A stretch of 50,698 nucleotides of DNA from Rhizophlyctis rosea. Its lineage: Eukaryota > Chytridiomycota > Chytridiomycetes > Rhizophlyctidales > Rhizophlyctidaceae. The notes beneath the pieces were generated by a model. The model did not search any database and was not told the DNA's origin. It saw only the letters and a program-made list of their open reading frames with translations. A program made the position numbers and the translations under genes. Positions 1-11,318 of this stretch are shown here, piece by piece. Positions within the stretch are counted from its first letter, which is position 1; every line of letters starts with the position of its first letter. The stretch spans positions 1-50,698 of the forward strand of contig JADGJC010000291.1 in assembly GCA_027596075.1 (NCBI GenBank). Reading direction: 5' to 3'.

Positions 1-119
1 AAATATACGAGATTACAAAGAATAAACAAAAACGCAAAATATATCTACACAATCCCACCAGACATGCTCCATCTACGCAAGCCCTAATACCCCCAACAGC
101 CGTCACCCACACAAACTAA

Positions 120-2696
120 CTACTCCTTCCCTCCACCCCCATCCGCCTGACTCTGCCCCTCCCATTTGATCAACAACGCCCTCACATCCTCCTGACACTC
201 CTTCTGCTTAGTCTCCAACGCCGCCAACCTATCCAACAACTGCCTATTCTGCTTTTCCAAATCAACAGACCGTCCCTCCGCCGCATCCTTCGCCCTCTCA
301 GCCTCCCTTTTCTCCTGCTCCAACTCGCCAACCCTTCGCACCACCGCCGCTTTCTCCTTCTCCAACTTTCCCTTCTCTTCTTCTGCCTTGTTCCAGTTAG
401 TTTCAAACTCGTCTGCGTCCAACCTCGCTTCGTTCACATCCTTCTTCAACTCCTCAATCTGCGCCGACAGAATCCCTACACTCTCTTCCTCCCTCTCAAC
501 CTTCTGCCGCGATTTCCGCAAATCCGCTTCGACTGCATTATAATCATCCTCCCAAATCCGTATCTGCTCCGCCAGAAGACCGTGCTGTCCTTCCGCTTCC
601 GTGCACCGCTTTCGCAGGTCGTCCCGGTCGGCTTCGAGCAGAACTTTCTCGTCCGCCATTTGATCCCGCTCACTCTGCGCGTCCCGAGCCTTCTTCAACG
701 CTTCCGCAACCTGATCGTCCCTTCGCCTTTCCCGCAAAAACAACTTTCTAACCGCCCCCTCCTCCCCTCCAACCCGCCCAATACCTCCGAACACCTCTCG
801 CACCCTCTCGTCCCATCGCTCCACCACCCCCATATCCCTCAACCCACTCGTCAAACTATCAACTCCCTCTACGAGTCTTCTCCATGCAGTCTTCGCCGCC
901 CAGTTAGTCGCTCCAAGCGCCTCGCCCGTAATCGTGGCAAGCAATTTCTTCTCCCCCTCACCGTCCGGGTCACTTCTACCGAGCAGCGCAGAGGGCATGC
1001 CGATTGTACGGGTAGCGATGTTGATGAATCCGAGGGCGGGAAGGAGAATGTCGTCGGATATTGGGATGTTGAGGAGGTCGTTGGTGGCGGGGATACCGAT
1101 GACGGTTGCAATCTGTCGCGTGTAGGTCTCCAATGCTTCGTAATCCACTTTCTCACCCGTCACCGCATCCACCTCCACACCCGCACCCCCATCAAACACA
1201 CCCGCATCCCTCAACGTATCCAATTTCACTTCAACTAGCAAATAATGACTACTCTCCGTCCGATAATACCTCACACCCTCCCACTCAACTCCTTTCTTCT
1301 TGAACAACCGTTCCGATTGACGCGAGATAAATCCGGTAATCTCAACGTCACTGCACCTTGTCTCATAGTGAGCGGCGATACCAACGACGTCATCGGACTT
1401 GTATTCGGCGAAGGAAAAGTGCAGGGAGGAGAGGAGGTCGGAGGCGGTACGTTTGGAGAAAGTAAGAATGTTACATTCCAGAGAGAAGAGCGGTTCTTTG
1501 GTTATGGAGGCCGTGGGGGTCCACATTGACTTGTCCTCGTACGGCGGGCTGATACCTCCAATAGGTTGGCAGTCGACTGAAATGAGAGGCGGTTTTAAGG
1601 CACTGTACGCTTACGACACTCGAAACCAAGGGAATAACGCACCATTCACTCCCATGATCAATGCGATCTTCAACAAAAGCAACTCAATCTCCCGCATACT
1701 TAGAGCTTGGACCGTTTCATCGCCTTCTTGGAACGAGAGTGCCAGAAACTTGCCGCCAAAGGTGTAGAGAATGTCATCCAAATCTGTCAGAATGAAAGGG
1801 TCAGTTTACGCCCATAGAATGACACCGTCGAACCTGATGGAATGACTGATATTTACCCCTGATGTCCACCGCCGCCAACTGCGGCAACGGATCCTCATCA
1901 AACACAACCACCACACTCTGACAGCCCAAACACGTCGCCTCTGCTGCGAAAAGTAGACCGGCTGCACCAGCTCCAAGAACAAGGACTTTTCTCGGTATCG
2001 CGGATTCTACACCGGCGTCAGCGTCGATTGGCTGATACTCCTGCGCCGCGAAACGGCCGTCCAATAAGTCCCAGATACCGTTGAGGGGAGAAGCATGCTT
2101 GCGCGTATGTTTTTGGAGGAGGCGGTACGATTCGTGCGGTGTGGAGGGAGGTGGAGGTGCAGCATCGTCGGGATGTTCGGAGGCTTCCAAGTCCTCACAT
2201 GCGTTCATCCACAACTATCAGGTTAGAGTGTTAAAGTGTTAGGATAATTCGTGATGCGAGATGCGGCACATCCGGCAAAAACCCGTGGGTTGATCGGGAG
2301 TATCTAGGTAAACAAACTCACCGAAAAGGCCACGAGTACATCGGCAGGAGTCTGGGCGGAGATGAAGTCGATTATGTGTTGTTTGAAATCGACGGTGGCA
2401 TCTGGAGCATCCTGCTCGTTCTCTGCATTCGCATTTTGCCCGTCATCGGCAGCGCCTCCTCCTCCACCACCACCACCCGGCCCAAGAGAAGACGGAATTT
2501 TCCCATCCGGCCACCAAATTTTCACCATCCTTTGACACTTTGAAACAAGCGCCCCCCACGTTGTCCCAGCGAATAGTGGATGCCTCGCCAACTCCTCAAA
2601 CGCCGCCCTCCGATTCTTTTTGATCTTCAATGCATTCTCTACCCGCCACACTTTCATGAAGTCGGTCTGCTCTTTCGTATATTTGTCGCCGAACAT
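120..2696 (-). CDS. SANT-like / MICAL-like FAD monooxygenase / coiled-coil fusion protein
   Basis: Four exons on the minus strand: 2696-2322, 2214-1857, 1783-1643, 1576-120. All junctions have GT/AG ends and phases agree, giving 777 codons (776 aa). Residues about 6-60 form a SANT/Myb-like helical module (NRR, then HPLFAG), followed by a Gly-run linker. Residues about 170-530 match the MICAL monooxygenase domain in order: LLDGRF..EYQ before the Rossmann motif GAGAAG (206-211), an acidic strand end, then REIELLLLKIALIMGV, and YYRTESSHYLL near 395. Residues about 575-765 are a heptad-rich coiled coil. MICALs are flavoenzymes that oxidise actin methionines; the CH and LIM domains usual in animal MICALs are absent. 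The later FAD motifs look degraded: TGEA stands where family members have a GD motif. Catalysis is therefore doubtful. The family match rests on remembered MICAL patterns, not a search. An alternative is another member of the wider FAD-monooxygenase superfamily. Confidence 0.8.
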
Positions 2697-3904
2697 CGTA
2701 TGATTGGGCTAGATTCTGTGCGAAAAGTCAGATGGAAGAACGCAGGTGGTCATTTGCGTATGCCCATACGAAGCGGGGGTGACCTCCACATAGGAACGGA
2801 TGCAACACGTACATGAACAGAACTCGAATCAAATCTATATGGACACAAATCGATGCAGCGACTTCCGACGCGTAGTTCAGAAGGGTGAAACTATTGGGGT
2901 GCTGGATGGTAAGTCACAGCCAGAACGCAGCGCTGCATGCCACGTATTGAGCGAATACGCACCAACTGCCAGCACAGTGAGCTTTTGGCGCTCAGTGAAC
3001 AGCGGAGTTTAGTACGTTGAAGGACGATGAAAAGGAATGGGGCGCTTTCTGCAGACACGTAAAAACAGTTCACGTGAGAACCCATGGCGCGAATAACCGA
3101 ACTTATGCCACAAAGCTCGCTTTTGTTTACCTATGTACTATCAATTATCCCGCTATAGTACACGGCCGCACGGTATGAAAGAACAATATCCGGCTTTGGC
3201 ATATAATGGAGAGGTGAGGAACCAGGAGAGGTTGCTTTAGGCTTATGATAAAAGAGGGAGGAGAGAACTTTGTCGTATAGCGGTAGTGCGGGAACGCGTT
3301 TGAGTTTCGCGGGTGCGCGTGGGTGTGAGTGAGGGGTCGTCGTGAGTTATGAGGTAGCCGAACTCGCGCGAAAACGAACTATTCCTGTCTGTGCTAACCA
3401 ACTCACAAGGCTACTCAATACTTTCAGGCGCAAAGACTACCCGGGGTAAGCTTTTGCAATTTCGCAATTTCACAGATGGGGGAGAAGATGAGTTTAAAGG
3501 GGGGCATGGGAACGGGTATCAGGCATATGACGGGGTGGCTTAGAATTCTACACCTCGCCGCAGAAGCCACCAATTACTGTGCCTCCTGCACTTTCTTAAT
3601 CACGTCCGCTTTTGCAGACAACCCATTTGACTAAAGTTGGCAGGCCAAAAGCAGCCCCTGATCTGCCAGCGGGGGCTTTTATGTACATGTCACACCGACC
3701 TGGTCCTGCAATTGCTTTGCGAAACACCTTGGGACCCGGCACCAACAGGAGCATAGACTTTTTCATGATACAACCACAATTGCTTTTTGTAGTGCGGAAG
3801 TGGCCAACCGAAAGCATCCAATCATCTAAGAAAGGGCATGAGTTTTCAGCTTACAAAAATTACCGAGAGGTGCATAGTAGATTATACATGAAACGGGTGT
3901 ATTG
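2697..3904. other. Intergenic, upstream of the MICAL-like gene
   Basis: About 1.2 kb with no convincing coding exon. It must include the promoter of the minus-strand gene starting at 2696. I see no clear TATA box and no repeat that I can relate to other parts of the window. Confidence 0.5.
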
Positions 3905-4170
3905 GTGAAAATGTTCACAAACACGTCGGGTTGTCCAATTAAGCCGACATGGCTGGATCGAGAGCTTGATCGTGAAGCCCCGCCGGACCTACATGAGGTC
4001 TAAGGCATGTCTTCGAATACTCCAAATGCGACGAACAAGGGTCCTATAACATCCATCCAAACAAGAAAGTCAATCCCCGCCATTCTGCCACGCAACTTAT
4101 GGTCGCTGCGGCAAACCCCCTCAACTCCCACGCTTCACTGCTCGGACTCAAACGGCGCAAACAAAATAAT

Positions 4171-4247
4171 GACTCCGAAAGGGATTCGAACCCTTCCCAC
4201 ATCAGTGATCTACCAACACTGACGCGGTCCCCCGACGGGACGGAGCC
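4171..4247 (-). ncRNA. tRNA-like element, copy A
   Basis: Read on the minus strand, GGCTCCG at the 5' end pairs with CGGAGTC at the 3' end (7 bp with one G-U). The T-arm-like hairpin AAGGG/CCCTT encloses TTCGAAT, a perfect pol III B box (GGTTCGAATCC). A middle hairpin GTCAGTG/CACTGAT has a 9-nt loop instead of the 7-nt anticodon loop. The D-arm is reduced to UCCC/GGGA with a 5-nt loop, no proper A box is visible, and one unpaired base separates T stem and acceptor stem. A TTTT run lies about 5 nt beyond the 3' end. It is tRNA-derived, but probably not a functional tRNA. Confidence 0.6.
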
Positions 4248-4309
4248 AACTGGTTCTCCATATAACCAATCAGAGCGAGGACTTCACCAGGGGAGTCGTG
4301 AAGGGAGCA

Positions 4310-4400
4310 GGAGGGAGGAGGGGGGAATGGAGGGACGGGGAACGGGGGAGGGAGGGAGGGGGGAGGGAGGTACGCGGGAGGGGGGATGGAGGGGAGGATA
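4310..4400 (+). repeat. G-rich tract with G-quadruplex potential
   Basis: Repeated runs of three to six G separated by short A/T spacers on the plus strand. The tract lies on the 5' side of the tRNA-like element when that is read on the minus strand. A similar tract occupies the same position at the 48.3-kb copy. Confidence 0.75.
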
Positions 4401-5292
4401 ACACCAGTCAAGCTGGCTTCAATTGGTTGCTGGGAATGTCATCGAAAAGAGTTTGTACGGAAATGTGGTGTTGATGCTTTGCTGATGCTGACCCGAGCCT
4501 TTCGGATGCTTCGTTAATGTGATGACGGTCTGGTGCCTATTGTTGAAAAGCTTTTAAGTTAAACACGAGAACTTCTTAAAACGACAAAAGGATGACCCAT
4601 CAACCGATGCCTACCTCCCACATTCCCGGGCGTTGTTTGGTGGTTGTCTTGTCTTGTTGATAAACCCCTGATGGGGTGCTGACACTGCTATCGTTCAATG
4701 AGGCACGCTGATCGCAGAGACTTCGTTGGGGTCTGTGAAGATCTATATCAATACGAAGCTCCTCGTGAGGTTATGCGCTGTATGACATCTCACCTTGACA
4801 CCCAACACTCAGAACACCAAACCACATCACCGACTTCATTCACACACCGACACTTAACGAAATGAGGTCTTGAGTCGGACGGAGCAAACCCACATGCCAA
4901 AACGCTCCATCCGTTACACGCGGAAGTCAACCTCAACGAACGGCAAACTGAGACAGTTCAGAATATAGCCAATTCTGCCCCATGCTCGGACCATCCTACC
5001 TCCCGCAAGAAAATCTCACGGGCCGCCGGACGGCCGTCCCTTCAAAAAGAAGGTACGCACTCTTGTGTCACAGGATTGTTCCACGCTCCAGCAAGTTCCA
5101 GCTCTTATGCTGAGCAGCTCCTGATGGATGGGTAGGAGCGCCTGCACGTTCTTGAGATTCTGTCGTAATACACGCGGGATCGTCGCGAAGTATTATTCAC
5201 TATGGGGCAAAAGGTCAATTTGCGGTTGCAGAGTCAAACTCGTCAGAAAACGGCATACCTCTAACATGCCGACGTCATAACTTGAAAATAAA
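4401..5292. other. Intergenic
   Basis: About 0.9 kb without a recognisable gene, RNA or repeat. Confidence 0.4.
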
Positions 5293-6177
5293 TCAAGCCA
5301 GACCCAAAAACGACACGGCGTGTGCAACCGCGCAGGACGTGACGAGGCTTTCGCAAACCGATGCGGGAAACGGTGTGAAGAGGACGTGGGGGATATCTTG
5401 GGAGAAGCCTTGGCAGCTACGTTGGGTGAAGCCTTGAAAAGGTGGTGGGAGTGACCTTGGAGTGAGGTTGTGGGAGAGGTCTTGGAGGGAGGAGGTGGGC
5501 GAGGGGTTGGGAGAAAGCGCCGGAAAATGGTGAGAGAGACGTCGCGAGACGGTAACGAGCGGCTGGTGCGCTATGAACTTGGTAACTGGAAGCAAGGATA
5601 CAGCTATTCACCCTAGTTGCAGAAAAGAATCGATCGATACACGATATAATAGTGGATACCCCAAAATGAGCCTACCACGCATACCTGCAAAACAATGGCA
5701 CATATATACTCGCCAAAATATACCCTCGGAGTTGTTTTGACGTGAGCGGGTGTGACTATGAGGTTGAACTGAGGCTGTTTGCCTTGCAAGGCAAGCTGGT
5801 GAGTCGTTGTTCAGTGTGAGAACGAGCATGGGCGAGAAAACAGCAGAGGCCGCGTGCTGAAACATACCGAAGATTCCAACATGATGTACATGCTTATAGT
5901 AGCGGTGACGGGACTTGACGGAATATACAATTGATGGGTCAAACGCGGATGGAGCAGACTCGCAGGGTCGGACAGGAGTTCTTGCGGACGGAAGTTGACA
6001 GGTGTGTGAATGGAAGTGAGCAGGTGAAGATAGTTTGGGTGAGAGGAGTGGTCTCACCTCATCCAAAAGCGGAGTCGCAATCAAATGATCCATCACGATC
6101 AAAGTGGCATGTGGCGATGCACAAGCCCCACAACGGGTCCCAACCCAAATCTCAACACTGCTCTCATACTTGATCAT
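5293..6177 (-). CDS. Possible three-exon gene of unknown function
   Basis: A minus-strand model with exons 6177-6058, 5958-5868 and 5585-5293 gives 167 aa. Donors GTGAGA and GTATGT are good, acceptors are acceptable, and both junctions keep phase. The first exon starts with ATG and reads like protein (SSVEIWVGTRCGACASPHAT, Cys-containing). The last exon is Pro/Ser/Leu-rich, low complexity and less convincing. I recognise no family. The first exon could belong to a gene whose later exons differ from this model, or to a relic. Confidence 0.4.
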
Positions 6178-9100
6178 AAGACTGCTCTATATGGACCCGT
6201 TTGTTGCTTTTACTGCGTATGCCAGGCACCACAGAAATCAATCCCCTCCTCACTTCAAAAACATAACTTTTCTCCCCAGATTTTCCCTTTCAACCCCCTG
6301 AGCGGTGAATCTTTCACTACACATGTGCCTCGGAAATCGTCCACTTGCATGTGCAGGCTCGCATTCAGTCTGTTCTTTTGAGAGTTTTTTGCTTGCTGGC
6401 GTCAAATCGTTTGTGGATGCAGTTTATACTTCAAAATAGGACCCACCACAGTGCTCATGCAAGAGACCCCCTCCCCTTCGTTGTGCCGCACTAACAACCG
6501 GATATTACACATATCATTGACGGGACACGCGATATGCCTGACCAGAACATACTAGTGGCCTCAAACTAAGGCGCTTCTGTTCAAGACGCATTGTGCACTC
6601 ATCACGACCATGCTCAGGCTTTGAAGAAGAGCGAATGAGACTTAGGTAGTCCCTATAGAAACTTTTCATTAGATGTCATTCGTTGAAATAGATAAATGTA
6701 ATGGGCATCGGAGCAGGAGCTAGTAATTAGCTGAGTCACGCAAGTGGGAATCCCGCGTAAAGATATGGGGCACGAGACAACGGCCTGCCACATTCAGGTT
6801 GCTATATGAGCTTGATGCAAACAAATTTATCTTTTCAAATGATTGAGATTTTCAAGATGCTTTCTTCTACACGGGCTGTCACTCCTAGATTTGGAGTGGA
6901 TGGTGCGCCACCACGAGCCTCATGAAAGAAGCGGATGCCAACCCATGGTTGTTTACTTTTGCCCATTACCCACACGATTGTCAGCGACCCCTCATCTACT
7001 GAACATACAAGGTGCGCCGCATCGTTTTTCGTCAAATAAAAGAGTTGTTGCATTGTTATGAGGTATACAAGCAACCGTCCGGGAATTCCTTTTGGGAATG
7101 CAGAACTTGGATATAGTTAGAATGTAAAGAGAGGAATGCTTCCTCAGCTTGACATGTGTGATCGTGAAATTGTTCACGAACACTCCGGTGGCATGGTCAC
7201 TTCGTGAAGGATCTCTCCGCGCGAGGGACCATCTCTGATCCCAATTCGCGCCATCTGCACAATCGTGTATCCCTGTCTATTCAGTTCATTTTTCCTAGGT
7301 CTTTCTCAGAAAGCGCTATGAAAGCGTGCTCTCATTGTTACGTCAGCGTCGAAGCAAGAGCCCAAAATACAGAGTTTGCATCCGAAACTACCGAGACCAC
7401 TTATTTCAAGGTCTACTGCAAATGGCAGCTGCGACCATTATGGTCCGAGTTCCTATCTTCATCGTAATCCGTCTTCATTTTTGACCATTTTTGCATCTAC
7501 TATTAGTCTCGGCAAAAATTTCGGTCGGTCAAGGCATCCAACAGGAGTTGTTTGTAGAGGCTTGCACCTCAAGCATTTGAAGTACACACCTACATTCGAA
7601 CCCATCCATGCCATTTGATTTATCATCGTCCGGATCAGCAATGATGCGTAACACCTTGAGTATGACGAAAATGATGCAGGAGTGAGTAGCAATGACATGT
7701 ATCTGTCTCGGTTGACAGTCGAAGTGGGCGTTGACATGGGGGAACTGCTTCCAATCGGAGCTAATCGGGTGGTGCATCTTGGGTTGTATGTTCAGAGACT
7801 AGGAGCTGAGAGCGATTTTGCTTTACGGAAGTTACGGAGTTCATGAAAGCCCACACAATAGTCACAATCAGGCAGAAACACTGAGTTTGCGTTGCTCACT
7901 TTCTTTTTGGGGATACCTCTCACCATGAACATTTATTTAGATGTTGGAAGTTCAGTAGTTTGCAAAACAAATATATCTACGCTGATGTCTCAGCTTCACC
8001 TCATCGCCAAACCAAAGAAAAAAGAAGGGTATGAGCTTGGCTTAAAGGACCGACGAAAATGTATCAATTCCTTCGCGACATCTCGATGCAAGTAAGGCGT
8101 TCATGGGGATGTTTGTCATGTCCACATGGCTGGACATGGACGGCTCATGAGTCGCAATCATATCCTCTGTCCTCGACCTGCAAACTTGCTCCCTTCGTGC
8201 CACCGGTAAGGGGCACAGTGCATGAGGAGGTTCGTCTGAATCACACCTGATGTGTTCCTTTCTTCAGAAACATGCCGAGGGTCATATCTCCTCACTTCTC
8301 TTGTTCTCATTTTTGGAGCCTCCCCTCATGATTGATTGCCGTTGCGAACCCCAACCACAACCAAGATTGTGCTTTGTGGGACGTCCATCTCACCGTTGTT
8401 CTCGGGCAAGTCTCCTAGTTGAACTGGAACTAAATATCGCTTGATCCAACTTTAGCAGTTCTCTTGCTTTTTCGTCCATCATTTAAGGGGTCTGGGAAGA
8501 TTCCAAATTCTGAATTGCTTTGAATGAGGAAATAGCGGTGTTGTAATGCTTCGAAAACTGCCTAGCGATGGTGCAAATCATGAGACGGTATGAAGGGCTC
8601 AAGACTATGAATACTTGTTTTGCTGTCACCTACCTATGGAACAGAACAAACATGGTTTTCGTGGTGCGCATCCATATTGTGTGGACCCAATCAACTCCAA
8701 TCAACGCAATAATCGAAGTCCTTCATGGCGTACATGACGACCGTACGTATCCGTCGGGCAGCCCGCCACATACAGGTCATGACGGTTCCTCACCAGTCCG
8801 ATCCTAAAAATCGTTCATATGACGTTTCTCAGTCAACACCAGACCTGGAAACAGCCGCAAAAATGCCTCCTCAGCTTGGGGCCGTTCTGAACGTGAGCAA
8901 TCTTATCGTGAAGTCATCATAAGCTACTTGGTGATCGCCTACCAACAAGCTTCTACCCGCTGGCAAAACCAAGTCATTTTCTGTGATTTTATTTTCGCAA
9001 CATCTGGGATAGCGTATAAGCCTATTCTTGGCTGCAGGACCATAACCCCCAAACTCGCATATACTGCGAACCACTGCAGTCTTGTGAACGTTGTGGGTCG

Positions 9101-9595
9101 ACTTGGGTGAGGGAACAAACATTCTTTATTGACATGCTGGGGGCGATTCTGCTTTCCGCTCTGAAGAAGTGCGTAGCCAAAACCCAAAATTCAACCACCA
9201 CTCTTCATACTTCGCAACGGTAAGGCATGAACATTGTAGTGTTCCAACTCTTCGTTGGGTAGTCGCGCATGTCTCCCTTCATTTTCGGTTGCTACCAATG
9301 TGTAGAACTGTTGCCATCAATGTAACGCCGCAGCACAATTGGAACACCCCTTCCATATGTCGAGCCTTTTGCCATTTGCAACTATTGATTATTGCGTCAT
9401 AAAGTCTCTATCGCAGGGTGAGTTTGGAAAGGAATTTTTATGCAAGGCACCTCTCAGCACCTGACACAGTCACAAACATGGGCAAATCTCCCCTAATCAC
9501 ATGTGACACCAGCAACGGACACACATGTGAATAAACAAGCATGATGCAGCGTTGGCTGAATTGTGAAGACCCTAAGTGCTTATCAAGCCTCACCT
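6178..9595. other. Gene-poor stretch with one copy of a palindromic motif
   Basis: No convincing exon on either strand over about 3.4 kb. The one structured element I see is CGTGAA ATTG TTCACG at 7163-7178, followed by AACACTCCGGTGGCA. That word is nearly the same as the sequence after the palindrome at 48018-48049. An 8-bp inverted repeat (CATGTCCA/TGGACATG) lies near 8127-8150. Confidence 0.45.
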
Positions 9596-11318
9596 CTAAC
9601 AATTCCCATCCCCATCCTGATCTCCATCGTCCTTCATCGGCATGGTCGCCTTCCTCCCCAACGTCGTATGTACCCCCGCCGAAACAACACTTTTCCTCTT
9701 CCCACCCAATCCACTCGCGATTTGGCTTCCCATCTCGCTTGGCGCCCTAATGGAACTCAACCTCGTGCTCCCCCGCCGCACGATGGATCTGACTTCCTCG
9801 AAGGAGAAGGCTGCGAATGTATGTAGTTGATAGGCCATGAAAATTGCGTCTGTGCGTTGGTGGGAAGTGAGGAGTTGTTGAAGAGAAGGAAGAGGGGGTG
9901 TGTACGCTTACTTAGGTAGAGTTCGGAAGTAGCCGCAAACGTTATGCCGAGGAACCAGCCGAAGAGAAGGCGGACGACTTTCGGATTTGTAAAGAGGGTG
10001 AAGAAGTCTCCTCGCGAAGATGACATTCCTTCGCCTAGTTTATAGAGGAAAGCAATTGAAAGGACCATATCTGTTACGACTTCAACGACAATGTTGGCGT
10101 TCTGATGGAAAGAACACGCAGTCATTAGGTACCACTGCCCCTTTTTCTACACAGTATGCTCCACCCGGGTGCAGCGTCCGACAAGGCGTCGAGAGGAGGA
10201 AGTATCACCCACCGACAAAGGGACAATCAAATCATTAACAAAAGCCATCAAATCCATTAACGCAATGGTATTCGTTCTCAAGACCACACATTCGACCGCG
10301 ATCGTATACAGGATGTCGAGTGCCACGAGGATGTTGACTAGTTGCAGAATGGGTGGAAAGAGGGACGCGAGCGGGTCAGGGTTATTTCATTTTTCTTGGG
10401 CTTGGAAATCACGGTGTTTCAGGTGGGAATAAGACTTGAGCTCAATCTATGTACAGATTCGAACTTACATCCATAGCGTATAAACTGCTCTTTGGGAGCT
10501 CCGAAGAGGGAGTTGGCTCTGCCAAAGAGAGGTTGTGAGGAACGCAGTCAACACTTATACACAACCCCAGATCAACAAACTTTTTCCGGGAGAATCATCA
10601 AGAAGTGACCTCTCTCCGCCGCGCCCGATTCAGCACCACAATCTCCCACAAAAACGTACCGGATCGCGACAGGAATAATGAAGGAAATCTGATATATCAT
10701 CCAGAAGAATTGCATGACTTCGCCATTCTTGAGGTAGTCTATGGTACGAGAGCCATGGCAAAAAGAACGTTTCTAAGTGTTTGAACGTTTTTGCATTCTT
10801 GCCTTGCCCACTGTTTTCGTCATTGATGCTAGCAATCCGACCTACCGAAGGGAAACTCCGCCATGAACAGATCCGATTTTGCAATGCTCTACGAGAAAGA
10901 GATCAATGGGATAACCCTTAAGTACATGATATCCGCATTAACCGTGCAACTCTAGTATGATACCCACCCCACTGCCTATAGTAAAGAGCATCGATATCAA
11001 AGCAACAACCAGCCATATCCACATCGGCGTCCTACACTTCGCTCTAGCCCGCCACAACACTGGAATCGTGAAGAATATCGTTTCCCATATACTAGCTCCG
11101 ATTACCATGTATTGAAAGCCTAGGTAGGCTGGATGGGAGGTGGTGATGGCAGCGCAGTCGTAGGGGCCCGTGTATTGGAAGAGGTTGGTGTTGGGGAGGC
11201 ATTGGGTGGAGAAGGGTGCCGTGCAGGAGGTTTGGCCGGTTGTGAAGTTTGTGGTGCATGTTGACATAGTGAACTGATTGTTACATATGGTTGTGGTAGG
11301 CTTTGAGTGTTGGGTCAT
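9596..11318 (-). CDS. Polytopic membrane protein, about 350 aa, seven exons
   Basis: Exons on the minus strand: 11318-10968, 10888-10846, 10738-10660, 10518-10469, 10337-10213, 10101-9912, 9810-9596. Every junction has GT/AG ends and the phases chain without a break to a TAG stop (351 codons). The N-terminus (about 55 residues) is Thr/Cys/Asn-rich and probably extracellular. About six or seven hydrophobic helices follow, including segments around IFFTIPVLW, WIWLVVALISMLF, FFWMIYQISFIIPVAI, ILVALDILYTIAV and LLFGWFLGITFA. The tail is Arg/Ser/Gly-rich and cytoplasmic-looking. The layout resembles a seven-helix receptor or similar fungal integral membrane protein, but I recognise no diagnostic motif and assign no function. 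Confidence 0.72.

Larger units (their letters stand above)
3905..4400 (-). repeat. Composite dispersed repeat, copy 1 (palindrome, tRNA-like segment, G-rich tract)
   Basis: Starts with a small palindrome (GTGAA AATG TTCAC, 3905-3918) followed by AAACAC, then about 250 bp of unique-looking sequence. A tRNA-like segment (4171-4247, minus strand) follows, then a shared flank reading CAACTGGTTCT and CATATAACCAAT. It ends in a strongly G-rich tract (about 4310-4400). The same order recurs at 48018-48450, so this is a dispersed element rather than chance. The middle part between palindrome and tRNA-like segment is not obviously similar between copies, so the outer limits are uncertain. Confidence 0.6.

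Noticed and set aside
582..1238. 218-aa plus-strand open frame
   Set aside because: It is the antisense shadow of the coiled-coil/MICAL-like exon on the minus strand; biased composition explains the openness.
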